Assembly: GCF_001039355.2 (NCBI RefSeq)
Contig: NW_019776114.1
Coordinates: 66,524-110,908 of the forward strand
DNA length: 44,385 nt
Source of the DNA: Lingula anatina
Lineage: Eukaryota; Brachiopoda; Lingulata; Lingulida; Lingulidae
Reading direction: 5' to 3'
The first letter of the stretch is position 1. Each line of letters starts with the position of its first letter. This document shows positions 26,401 to 40,609 of this stretch, piece by piece. The notes beneath the pieces are model-generated. The model ran no database searches. It was not told where the DNA came from and saw only the letters and a list, made by a program, of their open reading frames with translations. The position numbers and the translations under genes are program-made.

Positions 26401-29400
26401 CCGTGACCTTCCTCAGAGTGACCATAAGCTTTGTGAGGTATAGCTTCAATTTTGTGTGGAAAGTAAAAAATTTAAACTTATGATCATTATCAGCAGACTA
26501 CAAAGATGACTTTCCATAAGAAAATTACTGGAAACTCATTTGTATGGTTACCATAATGGATACACATCTTCACTTTGCAGTAACGAATAACACAATGGTA
26601 GTATGCTTATAATAGATGAAATATTTCAGTGTTCTCTGTGAAAATATGCCTGCCTGTAGAATCATAACAGTTGAAAGAATTGACTCATACTTACTCACTG
26701 TCACACAATATTGTATTGTCTTATTTCAGAGAAGGTCAGGAGAATTGATGGACCCTATGGAGCCAGTATTTCATGGGTTGCTGACAGTGTTGGATGAGGT
26801 GCTGATTCCCAGTCTGTGTATGATGAACTGCAACTGTGGAATGAGTGAGGAAATCTGGGCCCTGCTCAAGTATTTACCCTATGAACACAGGTAGGAAGCA
26901 GACCCTAGTGTTCTTCTGTACTTGTTTCACATTCATTGAGGAGTTCTGTAGACCCGAAAATTAGTAACCGTTGTTGTTATTTTAAGGGATGGATTTTACG
27001 TAAGAAATTTTGTAGTCTCCAGTCTTGAGTTATTGAAATTAGGAGCATGTGATCCCCACGATCTATCAGCAAGCTTCTTATGTGAGTTAAAGGAACCCAC
27101 GAGTTTTCTCAGCAAACTTGCCCATCAAATGCAGGTGAAAATCTATACTTCATATTTGTTCACCTTACCTGAGTAAAGCACTATCAAAAGATGCCAACTT
27201 TTTGCCTCTGAAGTTTGCCAAATGTAACAGCAGTTGATTTAAAACTGAAGAGCAGCTAGGCTGCGGGTTTCTTCTCCAAGCCCCAAGGCAAGGAGTCACT
27301 AGTAGTGTTCCTTTGGAGCTTGCTTGCATTGAAAACAAATGGCAGTGTGTATCCGTTATAAAAGAAGAGATAAATTCTTCCTTCCTAGAAATGACGTCCA
27401 ATATGATAATATTTGATGGTTTCCAGTTACTCTGTCTAAAAGGATTTTTCAAACATAGATGATTAAATGAAATTTTAGTACCTTGGCTTAATCTCTACCT
27501 GGAAAGCATTGTTGCCTGGAAGCGATCTGTTTGCAACTATTCACCCAGAAAATTGAACCAGCATCGTCCAATATTGACTTACTTCCTTCTTACCAAGAAA
27601 TTGTTTTCAAGATCCTTGCTTTGAATGTCACTAAATGGAAGATATCAATGACAATTTTGCTTTTTTTGGAGAAAGTGAGAGAGAGAGGTTTCTAGAATAA
27701 ACACATTTTTCACTACACTCAATCAATATTGAAGTCTGTGGAAGAATTGAACATATTTATACACTAACAACTGACAAAGGTCCCTGGTGAGGAACACATT
27801 ACCTTTTGGTACTGGCACCTATATCTTTAACAACTTATAATTTATTATAGTTTCTGAAAAGTGGAATGGAATCTTTTGGTATGACAGTCAAACCATATGA
27901 AGCTTCCAGGACTCCCATACCATCAGCCTTAAACAATATTGCAATTTAGAGTACTGGATTTAATATTCAGGTACTTCCATGACTTAATAGTAATAATAAA
28001 AGGGTGAAATTTGATGATCTATTAGATTACAAAATTTATAGGGATTATGATATTGGAATGGCTAGACTGTGCCTGCACTGGAATGAACTCAATTTGAAAG
28101 TGTGTGCAACCTTTTTCAAACTTAATTTCAGCATGGTGATAGCCCTTTTTTTGCTTCATCAAAGATGCAACTTTTTTGCCCTCTGGCTTGCAATATCCCC
28201 TGTCAAATTAGCAGTTTACAGGCAGATAAAATATAGATGAAAACTGTTATGAATCTTATGGTCTATGAACCTGTTTGTAAATGACAAATTAAGGTAATAA
28301 AGCTGATAAAAAAATCTACAGTCAGATTAAGTCTGAAGGAAATCAATAGATATCTACCTCGAGCTGGTAATGGAAATGATGAGACTTTATCTCAGCAGTA
28401 AGGGGGAAACTTGGAACCTTTGTTCACTCTTACAGACAAGTTGAATTTGGAGGTAGACGTGTTTTTAGAGGAATGGCAAATGAAATATAAAATTATATTA
28501 TATGTGCAGTCTCATTAACATCTCTGACACACCCTAAAATGAGCAATGAATTACAGATCAGACTTGTAAAAGAAATTAGACTAAGTCTTTAAGTATGAGG
28601 ATGTGTGATTAAAAGATATGTTTATACAAGTTTTGAAAATATCCACAGCAGCTCAATAATTAACAATTAATTCATTGAAACATCTGCTTTACAAAGTTGT
28701 GCTGTGAATTTGCTCAGCTTCTCCAGTTCTTATGTTGTGGCAAAATTCAGCTTCTGTACAACATGATGTAGTTGACTTGTTCATCTTCTCCAGTTTTTGT
28801 ACTATGTCCAAATTCAAAGTCTTAGGACAAAACAATGCTGGCAACTTATTCATCTGTTCTCTAGGTAAAAAGCAATGGAACTTTTGATCATACAAGAGCC
28901 AGACCTGTTTACTTGCCTAAACAAATGGATGCAAGTCGTAGTACTTATCAATTAGAATGCATCTTGATTGACCCCATGATGTGACTAATTTGATGAAATA
29001 TATAATGATTAAAGATATGCTTTTACTGTAAAACTTCAGTAATGCTGCAAATCTTTTTTTTTACCTGTGAGAGATGTATGTTTGCAATTACCTCTCATAT
29101 TTCAGAAACACTCAGACTTCATTAGTTCATTATTTACGGGTAATTTAACTAATCCATGCATATGGAAAAAAAAACCTATCAACTTACTGAGTTTCTGACT
29201 CAGGAAAGAACACTTGACTCTGCTCTCCAGGGACTTGAAACATGTCATCAAAAGTCCTCCACTTTAAAAATTGCAGCTTGATCAATAAAGCCACATAGAT
29301 CTGATTGTTTTGCCTTGAGTTGGCTCTTGATCATGAATTCATACAGCCAACAAATTGAAACAAAAACAGCAAATCCAGCATTTTTTTTTTTTTGGAGGGG

Positions 29401-32400
29401 GGGGGGGAAGAAACAAGAATATGACAGTTATGGTAGACCCTTTTACTTAAAATGTGAGTTTTAGGGAGCGTTCGGATAAACCTATTGTACTAGCTGGATC
29501 AATTCAACTCTGCAGGAGATTTTTCCTAATTGCAATCACTGTAATTGGTCTAAATTTCTGGCACAACGTCAAAATTAAAATTTGTGTAAGAGAAAGTAAA
29601 AAGATTGTCAGCAGCAAACAGAATTTACCTTCAAATTATCCAAAATGTAATGTGAATTGATCACAAATAAAAACTTCTCACCTCTTTTAGCCATCACTTG
29701 ATCCTTGGAATATTTCCCAAGCACTCCTAGACATTAGAAAAAAACCTAATGTTTCAGCTGTATGTACTTCCCAGGTAGACACATAAACTGCAAAATAATC
29801 CTATGATTGATTTCCCTGAAGATTTTTTTTAGACTTCACATGAGTTTCTTGATGTTTGGAAGTTTTAAAGATCACCACGAACATTACTCTTTTAAATGCC
29901 CTCTCTTCACGATTTCCAAATGATTACCTACTTGGTAAGACCTTCTGACAAACTCCCAAGTCGAAGAGTTGGGTTAACACTACACCTAACTGGACCTCTC
30001 ATGGATCACTCCTAGTGCACACTTATGTCTAACCAATGAGCTTCTGATTGAACTTTGTCACGGTTTCATTTTCTTTAACGGAGACTTTAAATGCTTTACA
30101 TAATGCAGTCAGTTTATTTCCTCGTTTGCTGAGTCCTAACTGTTGTGCTCTTGGACCGAGCCAAGCTGAGACCTGTTGGTGTTGTGTTAACCTGCCTAAC
30201 TGTTAGGACACCTGCATATTTTTAGGACTAGCCTCAAACTGCGTGTTCCACTCTTTATATTAAGATATAAAATTGGAAGTTCCGACTTATAAACATGCTC
30301 TCAGCAGGGTTGCCTCACCTCAGTGAATGGAAGTTTTTTTCTGATTAAATCTCAAAACCTAGACAGGTGGCTTTAAGGATAACAATTATCTAACATTTCT
30401 TTTTTTTATTTTTTGTATGAATATTTTATAGATCATTAAGAAGGATTGAGTGACTCCTAAGTACAAAAATCCATAAGTGTTTTGTTGACTTTTCAGCAAT
30501 CAGAGAGCTAGAAATAGATCACCTGCAGACAGGGAAGGATTAAGATTAAGAGGGATTACCTTTAGTATGTTCAATTTCCTGATAATATTTAAAGGTTTAG
30601 CTGACCTTTTTATCCAGGGTTTTTGATAAGGTCAAATAGATTAATTGTTTTTATGACATGACAGGTGTTATCTACTTTCATTTGTACTCATTTTTTTTTC
30701 ACATAATAAAGCTATGCATGTTTTGGCCCATTTGTAGTTTATGTGAGACCATCTGTTTGCATTAGTGGAGTTTTGACTACCTAATCAGTTTTCTAGGCAT
30801 ATGTTAGGCGCCTTAAGGTGTATGCAGGTAAATTTCTGTATTTTAAAACATTCTGTAGAACTATTCGGTTTTTGTGGCAGCAAGGCTAAGAAGAGGGTGC
30901 CACATGGGTTATTATTGCCAGATAGTTTAGTGTTTTGTCGACTCTCGTTAAGGAAAGATGATCCTTTCTGCTAATGTTTTTAACCTTCTCTATCACAAAG
31001 TGGCATCTTTTACTCCTGGCTCCTAACTGAAGGATTAGAAAAAACTTTTTTTTTATTATTTGCTCAGTGGAACCAAACATTTTGATGGTGAGAGGCCTTA
31101 AAGAGTATTCTGATGCCAATTTATCTGAATGAAGTGCTCAAATTTGGTACATGAAAGTTGTAGATTTTTAATTTCTATGCATACTGATGCTAACCTTCTT
31201 GAAAAAAAAAAGAATCCATTCTCTAATGAAGACTTGGTCCATCTCATTTTGGCAAAGTTTCTATTGATGAAAGCATTTGTAAAGAGGTATTGTCTCATAA
31301 CAAGTGACAGTCAGAAGTGTCTTCTGTCTGCTTAATAGATTTAGTGTTTTATGTCTTCTTGAAAAATAACACTGTGCCAGTGGTGGGTACATGCTGTGAA
31401 AAGCATGTAATGTAGTAACACTTATTTTGTATGTGCATTTTGTCTTTTTTTCTTTTCTGTATCTTTGAAAAACATTGATATGTAAAAAAATGCCTGTTAT
31501 TGATTTGGAAGAAATGTCAGTGTGATGCATTTAAAAAGAATGAGACCAAGTAAAATTGTTGTAAAGTAGAAGACATGAACATTAAAAGTTTAAGTTTTAA
31601 GTTCAAGAGTGGGAATTAAAAGAATACATTGAATATGGGTTTCTTAGATTGCTATTTAGGAGAAGATGAGTATTTCTTCAGATTGACTTCATTCCAGTCA
31701 GGGTTGGTATTTACAAAGGATGTGCCTTACAAGAAGTCACATGAAATAATATTGAATCTTTTAATCTTTCTATGGTAAACTGACATGATTATACTATTCT
31801 GCTATTGCTTAGTTCTGTCAAATGAAATTAGCTTAAGGTTTGGCCACTTTGATTTCATTTGATAATCAGATAAACTGGTCCAGTGATCAATGCCTGAAGT
31901 ATTGACTATATGTTACATGAATTTTACTTCCAAATAGTTCGTTTTGTTGAGTGGTTGACGTATAACCAAATCCTGGATAATGAGAAAATTGGACGATGTA
32001 CTTAAATTTAGACATGCTTGTTACTTTTTCACTTACCACACATACTTGTTGAGTTTACCTTAATCCCCATGTGATAACATACCCAAACAAATACCCCATT
32101 GCCTGTAGCTTAAAGGGATTAGTTAGTAGGAATTAAATCTGAGGATCAAAGACATAGATTTCGTCCAGAACCTCAGACACGATTTGTTTGACTGAAATGA
32201 CTGAGGCTAGTGATAAAAATGAGAAATTGAATTTCTTTTAAAATTTTGTGTTAATTTCAGTGACTTGAATAAACAACCAAAAGACATTATACCTTTTAGT
32301 AATTTTTATCTAAGTGATTTTCATTTATTTATTTATATTTCCAGGTATCTTCTTTATGGGCATTGGAAAAATGAAACATACAACATTGAACCTAGATTGA

Positions 32401-33426
32401 TCAAAATAAGAGCAGATTGCCTAGAACGTGCTAAGTATATCATGAAGTAAGCACACTATAGTTTTTCCCTTTATTGATCTTTAAAAAAAATGTACTATTT
32501 TACATTCAGATTTTAAGAGAAAAATCCTAGTATTTTAGGTGTGTATCCAGGACATATTGCTCACAACTTATCACTGACTATTCTAGAAAATTGTATTATT
32601 TTATATAATAAGTTTTAAAATATGCTGTTATCTGAAATATAATTGATCATTAATTTTAGTCTATAACATAAAAAATTTTTTTGCACTTTTTAATATGATT
32701 TTAAATCATTTTGATTAAAATGATACAATATTGTACTGAAAATATCTTACTAAAATTGTTTATTACTTTTGTTTTGCAGGAGATTGTCCAAAGAAAATGT
32801 AAAGCCTTCAGGTCGTCAGATTGGAAAACTAAGTCACAGCAACCCTGGGGTTATTTTTGAATATGTAAGTGTTGAATAGGACACATGCTGAGGGTGACTG
32901 TTACCTTGAAAATGTACTGCTTTCTAAAGCATGGGTTGTGTGAATAATACAGTGAACAAAAGGCACATCTATATGATTTGATTTGATTTAAAAGCATTTG
33001 CTATTTTTATGAAAAATTGTTTTCCCAGTTGGCAAGCAGTCGGAAAAATGAAGGCCAGTCCCTCTTACTAATGTATCAGTAAAACTTGTCGACACATATA
33101 TATATTTTTTTTATTTCCAGATCCTGTCTCAAATTCAGAAGTATGACAACTTTATAGGACCTGTGGTGGATTCCTTGAAGTATCTCACTTCCCTTTCCTA
33201 TGATGTATTAGCTTGTATCCTTCTACTGAACAACAAAAAAAAAAAAAAAAAGAAGAAGAAGAAGAGTAACACTGGGATCTGGTCTTAATCTTTTTGATCT
33301 TTGTGATAAAAAATGTCCTTTATTTGCTCCACAGGGTTTAAGGATAAAATATACTGCTGAGTGATTGGTGTTTTTAGAGAAGCTGCTTATGGAAGTGCAT
33401 GAGGGTACATTTGTTTGTGTTGTGTG

Positions 33427-33478
<52 letters not shown>

Positions 33479-36400
33479 AGTGCATGGGTGTGGCAGGTGT
33501 TGTTTATCTGCATTAAGACAGAAAAAATGAGAGAAGAGAAAATGAAATAAAACAGTAACTTACTTTGACCCAGACTTCTTAATGACCTATGTGCTAAGGA
33601 CTTTTACAAAACCTACTGACAATCTTTTATTGATTTTTAATGTGTAGAACTCTTGTATATTTTTACTTTTTGTTGGCATTTTGGTCACTGGGTCAATGGA
33701 AACCAATTAATTTTGGCCCACAAGTGTCTATCATTCGAGGAATTGAAAACATGGGAAGTGTTTTGTATTGGTTGTCATAGATAATGACTTGGTTTTACAT
33801 TTGGGAAATTTAAAAGTACATTTCCGTATTGGCTAGAACTATGTGAAAAATGCTCCAGGGTTTTAATACGTGTCTTCTTGTCAAAATGGCAGTAAACATT
33901 GAAAATATATGTGGGCAACAAGAGGAGGGAGGGAGAAAAAAATAATCCAGATCTACTTTTCTTCAGTTTATTGTGCGATATTACTATCAGTGTTAATACT
34001 AAGTCCTATCATACATCAGACAACATGACCACAGGTTTAACTGAAAATTGATTGGCATTGTAAGATTTAACTTAAAGAATCTTAAACTAGATATTTGGTA
34101 TAAATTTTAAGAAACTTCTTGGGATATCAGATAATCCAATTGTACATGGTCATGGAATTGCATTATAGAAGCAAATTAAGATAAACATTGCTGTTTGTTC
34201 TCTTTTAATTTAGTTAAATATTTTATCTGAAGAACCCTGTCTCTGATAATTATACCCATGACTGTATTTTTCCTTGACCTACCTCCCAGATTGTATTATA
34301 GAAGCTCTTGCTAACCCATCCAGAGAGAGAATGAAGCATGATGATACTAACATATCACTGTGGCTGCAGAGTAAGTGCTCAGTATTGTTACAAACTAAAT
34401 GTTAGATTTTTTTGAAAAATGAAAATATGGTGAAATGTGACATTAATATTTTATTATTTAGAACTGTTTGATGGCACTGGAAATAGTTATTCAATGATTA
34501 TTGATTTAATATAATAACATTGCAGCAGTTTATAAGGTACTTATTTTAGTTTAAATAGAATTGTGGTATCCAATTAGTGTGCACTTTTGGTTCAAATTCT
34601 GTTTAATGTTATACATATTAAAATTATTAGTGCATATTATGTTAAGTTTTCCTTTCCCTTGTGTTGAGTTTTGTTACAAGTCTTGATTTTTATCCTTTTT
34701 TCGTTCTTTAATTGATTTACTGACAAACTACCAAATGGAATATCTCTTTTCAGGTCTTGCCAACTTCAGTGGCGCCATCTTTAGGAAGTATCAGATAGAA
34801 ATGGCAGGTTTACTGCAGTATGTGGCCAACCAACTCCAGGCAGGAAAAAGGTGAGCTTCAGAAAATATTTGATTAAGTTGATTGATGAATTTGTTGGAAA
34901 ATTGATTATTGACTAGGTGATTGATTCATCAATCATTTATTTGATTGCTGTATGAATTAATCATGTGTATTAAATTGATCCATTATTATAGGTGGTCAGT
35001 TTCATGGATGACTGATGAATCAGTACCCTCTGGACTTTGTTTTCTGTGGTCTTCAATTAATAAATGTAGTTTAAAAGAAGTGCATGATATGCCATGACAA
35101 ATTGAACTGGACATTATGCTGTCTTTTAAAGATAATTGAGTAAACATGGTGAAATTTGCATAATTTCAAGTAATTTGCATCAAGAGTGAAAAAGGATGAT
35201 TTTGAAAATGAAAATTTAATTAATTTGTTTACATACTATTTCATTTCTCTGTTTTTAGAGTGCATTTAAGTTGCAAATAGTTAAGTTTCTGATGGCATAT
35301 GTTGTAAATAGGTTTGTCTATTGCTTATTGTACATTTATATATCCGTGCCATTACTTGAATAAAAATTGACCTGAGGACATCTTGTGACTTTTCCAGCTT
35401 TGACCTGTTGATCTTGCGTGAAATCGTACAGAAGATGGCGGGTATAGAGATCTCAGAGGAGATTACAGATGACCAGTTAGAGGCTCTGGGTGGAGGAGAG
35501 CTCCTAAAACAGGAGGTACAGTGCTCTGATGTGTTTGATTGATGTGTTTACAGTGTCTCGTTGGATTTTGAATATATATTCCAAATTATATCATTTGAAG
35601 AATAATTACCAGACAAAAGATGTTGACAGTACCCTCTATCTGTGGAAAATCAATCTGTCGCCCTGGTAGAGGGTATGTTGACAGCGTGTCTTGCAATAGA
35701 GCAAGCTCTTTTTTTTCATTTGCCTTTTTTGACTAATGATATCAAAATGCTTAAACCATGTTTTGCAAAGATTTTACTTTATTATTAATAAGATGTAGGC
35801 CTATATAAACCAACCTTTACAGGTTTCGCAGTCTATGACTATATGCAGAATTTTGCAAATACACCCTCAGTTAAAAATAAGTAGCAAGCCCATGGTTTTG
35901 AACTGAGGTAAAAGTCTGACTGTCTCTAATTTTCATTTTCAGGGTGGATATTTTGCTCAGGTCAAGAACATCAAGAAATCCTCAAATCGTCTAAAGGAGA
36001 CCCTGTTAGAACATGACCTGGCCATCCCTATGTGTCTGCTGATGGTGCAGCANCATTTGCCTTTTTTGACTAATGATATCAAAATGCTTAAACCATGTTT
36101 TGCAAAGATTTTACTTTATTATTAATAAGATGTAGGCCTATATAAACCAACCTTTACAGGTTTCGCAGTCTATGACTATATGCAGAATTTTGCAAATACA
36201 CCCTCAGTTAAAAATAAGTAGCAAGCCCATGGTTTTGAACTGAGGTAAAAGTCTGACTGTCTCTAATTTTCATTTTCAGGGTGGATATTTTGCTCAGGTC
36301 AAGAACATCAAGAAATCCTCAAATCGTCTAAAGGAGACCCTGTTAGAACATGACCTGGCCATCCCTATGTGTCTGCTGATGGTGCAGCAGAGAGATTGTA

Positions 36401-39400
36401 TAGTGTACCAGGAGGGAGGGGACAGGTTTATCAAACTGGTGGGGAAATTATATGATCAGGTAGGTGGAGTGTTCTAGGAAAGAAGGAAAGGAGTTCATCT
36501 AACTGGTGGGAAGCTTATTTTTAGATCAATTTTTGGTCTAAAATTCTTTTGTTAAACTGGCCTTTTTTCCTTTCCAATATGGTGTATTCAGATCAGTAGT
36601 CAAAGCTTTACTCTTAAGAGATTCTGAATTGAAATGCAGAATGGTAAATTATTTCATTAATTATATATGACTTCCAGTGCCAAGACACCCTGGTCCAGTT
36701 TGGCAGCTTCCTGTCCACCCAGCTGAGTACAGAGGAGTTTGTGAAGAGATTGCCCTCCATAGAAGTACTGGTTGGAGATTATCATGTAGCACCGGATGCC
36801 GCTTTTTTCCTTTCAAGACCTATGTATACTCATGCAATCAATGTAAGAGATGCTGGATAACTATTATAGTAGTGTCTATTATGTCATTTATTAATATTTT
36901 GTGTAGTTTTTAAGATTTATTTTCATTCTTGACTTATTTGGCTGGTCCCATTTGATAGTGATTTATATACATATAGTTTATTTTATTTAAGGAAAGAAGA
37001 ATGAAGAGAATTGGAATTGGTTTAAACTGTAGAATCTGATATAACAGAAATACTTTTGTCCATGCTATAATATCACTTGTGTTATTTTATGTATGAATTT
37101 ACTTTTACCATTACTGAAGTGAGTTTATGAATATAAAGGTGGGGATACCTGTGATGGCAACTGTTACTGTGCAAGAAAATTATCTAAGCAAATCTGTTTA
37201 TTTCAGACAAAATTTGATGAGCTTAGAAAAATAGATAAAAGCAATAAAAATAGTACCAATCAACTGAAGGTAGGTTATCTTTTTCTACAGTGTTATCTGT
37301 TACTGTATATACATGACTAAAATAACTGTAAAACGAAAATTATTTATATCAGTCATTTTCATGCTTTAAGGAATAATGCTATGGGAGCTGTTTGATTTTC
37401 TCACTGTTATATGCATTCATGTGTGTCATTTTTCTGATTATGACTATTTTACATAATAGCTGTGTCAGTAGTACATGTAGTTACAATACTGTATACTCTG
37501 TACTTTCAATATATATCTTAAGACTCAGAGGTACATAGAGGCAGCAGCATCTGTGATGGAGCCAGTGATAGAGGCTGTGAAACCAGTCAACTCTCCAAAG
37601 GTGTGGGAGGAAATAAGGTAGGAAATAGGTTTAAGGTTTGCATCTGTCCATGGCCATTGACCACTAGGTTTGGTTCTGTACTATTGATTTAAAAATGAAG
37701 AATTTTTTCATAGGTATAAGTCCAGTCTGGCAAGTTGAAATTTACAATTAGGTTAATTTTCTGGTGTCTGTGAATTTCATCTTCAGACTGTTAATTTTGA
37801 TTCATACTAAGCCTAGTAATCTTGTGATGTTTACTAGTCTGACTCTGACTTAAAAGTCCAGGGGTACATTATGATTTCTAAGAACTACCTAAATGCTGTC
37901 AAGTTGCTGTTATTTTTATTAAAGATATGATTTAATATGTTGATATAAAATCTGTCACTGGGTTTCTTACTAAAACTTACAGTAAATATGAATATGAAAA
38001 TAGATAAATTAATACAAACAAATGCCCGGTGTTTGTTCCAGTCCTCAGTTCTATGTGACATTCTGGTCCCTGTCCATCTATGACCTCCATGTCCCCAGTG
38101 TGGCCTATAATAAACAAATGGACCAGCTGAGGAAGGTCCAGCAAGCAGTGGACGAGACCAAGGACATGGTAAGACCCCCCCTCTTTCTCTTTCTCTATTC
38201 TCTGTCTCTCGGCCTTGCCTTTCAGTTTCCTTGTCACTTTAATGAGGAATATCCACTATTGTTACAGCTTTTAATCACAGTGGTTGAACAATTTGATTTA
38301 TATATTTTGCTTAAGGTAGCCTTGTGTTCTGCATAGTTCACTTTCAGGAAATTTGAATAACTTTGCTTTATCAAAAGTCTCATCTGTGAATTACACTTTA
38401 CTTACGTGCTTATGATATACACCTTACTGTGAACTGTGAGAAAATTATTTTATGCTCTTTTTAAAGTCTACAACTGCTACTTTTCCTACTAACTACTACT
38501 ACTACTACTAATCTTGAAAATAAGAACCATAGTGGTATTAGGAGTTACGAGACCTCTGTGAATTTTTATTCATAAAATAAAAACACCTTTAGGCTCAAAG
38601 CAAGAAGAAGAAGGAGCGAGAGAGGTGCTTTGCCCTGATAGACAAACTGAAGGATGAGGAGAGGAAACAGGAGGAACATGTCCAGAGGGTGGTGGCCAGA
38701 CTGAAGGGAGAGAAAGACAACTGGATTCCTGCACGTATGTCTCAATATCACTGGAGACTGATTATTAGTTAACGCTAGCAAGTAATGTGTCCAAAGTGTG
38801 ATAGTTTTCTGTTATAGAATTTTGAAAAATTTTAATGAATTGTCCTCCACCTATTGTGGAGATTGCAAAATTTATTTTTTGTTATATCAAAGATATGACT
38901 GTCATAAGAATTTACTTGATAGAATCAACAGATAAATGTAATTATTTAAATTCAGCAAACAAAATAACATTATTTTGCTAAGAGAACTAGCTGGGCTGCA
39001 CACACACATCAGTCCCTGAGGCAATTTGCCGTGTATCAGTCTAATTTTTTTAATGCATTTAAACTTAGCAAAATGATCAAATATAGTTCAGAGTGAAAAA
39101 TATATATGTGATAAAAAGAGTCGGGTAAAAAGTTAAGTTCTTACCTTAATTTTTCCTTCTTAACCACTCATCCACTGCTACATGTTACAGCTCAGAGGAG
39201 CTTTAAGATCTTGAGTTATGGTTAAGAGGCACTTCACAGCAGATAAAAACTTGATGAGGTTCAGCTTTTATAAGTTATTTAAAACACATGGTCTGAATGA
39301 AATTATATCCCGAGGGGTGGGCCAAGAGGCCACATGCCGGATGCTCCGTGTGACGCTTTGTAAGGTGAATGAGCCTGGCAACGTGTAATTTATGTCATAG

Positions 39401-40554
39401 AACTGAAAATCTGACTTCACTGAATTGAAATTACATATGTAAAGCACCCCAGAATGAGTAAATTATGTAGCCTCTGTTTCCCCTTCATTATTATGGTTTC
39501 GCCATTAAAGTTGAGTGAGGTTCAACTTGAGACGTTTGGTCTGTAAACAAGAGGGCAGGGCTGGCTATTATTGGTAATTCACTGTCTAAATAAGAGACCA
39601 AATCCCTCCCTCACTGCCTATACAGCTAGCTTTTAGTTCTGCCAAATCCAGGGCTTTGTTTATTGGCACAATGACTTAGATAGAAACTTAGGTGTTGAAT
39701 TTTGAGGAATTTATACAATGGTATGTGACACAAGTCTTGCCCTCTGTGTTATACTTGGAGATATATACAGTTGGATAGTGAAACAGAACCTTGTCCTTTA
39801 TTGTGAGTAGATTAGGTTTGATTTGTTTGCAAAGTGAATTTGAAGTCATGAATTTATGATCTTCTTACCAAAGGTGTGACTTGGGTTCAATTTGTCAGAT
39901 TCACATTTCAATGGCATATTTGAAAGACTCATTTAAATTTTATTTGTTGATTAAAAACACATTATTGCTAATCTAGGATTAATGTCCTGTGAAAGACGTT
40001 AAAGTATACCTCATAAAGCGTTGCTTTGATTATCCAGTATTTGATTAGGGTTAAAGGTGTTTGGATATATTATAATTTGATATCCACATGAGTATGATAT
40101 TACAGAATTTGATAACTTACAGAGTCTGTCAAATTTGTTATTGAGCATAATTTTAAGCAATATTTTATTTAAATTTTACTTTTAGAGTAACACCATTTTC
40201 TGTTATTGAATTTGAAGTATGTAAGTATTATTTGCAAAAAAGAAAAAAAAATGATGAATTAAATAAATTGTAGGTAAACATGTTTCAAATAATATGTGAA
40301 GCCAGACAGGTGCTCGACAATTAATGCAGTTAACCAGGGGCTCATCTAATGGCATCATGGCTATCATTTTATTATGGAAAACAAGCAATTATTAGACCAG
40401 TTTTACATGAAGTTAGATGACTGTGCTCAGTTTACCTGGTGGGATCTATTTACTTATGTTAGTGTTTTGTTTGAACAGAAAACAGCAGATGTATCACTTT
40501 GAGTTCCTCAATTTGTGTGGTACATGTTTCTTATGATGAACACATTTATCCTTG

Positions 40555-40609
<55 letters not shown>

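Larger units (their letters stand above)
24207..26729. other. THOC2 intron with an assembly gap
   Basis: Intron between window exons 8 and 9. It contains an ATTG-rich tract at about 24742-24791, the N gap at 25473-25983, and a GAA run at 26290-26307. Comparing the flanking exons with human THOC2 suggests that no conserved exon is lost in the gap. Confidence 0.75.

Noticed and set aside
33365-33550. Arg-Glu repeat protein frame
   Set aside because: It is the translation of the (GA)n microsatellite within an intron.
35943-36052. Extra THOC2 exon upstream of the exon at 36280
   Set aside because: It is an exact copy of the first 110 bases of that exon, stops at an N without a donor, and would break the frame; it is read as an assembly duplicate.
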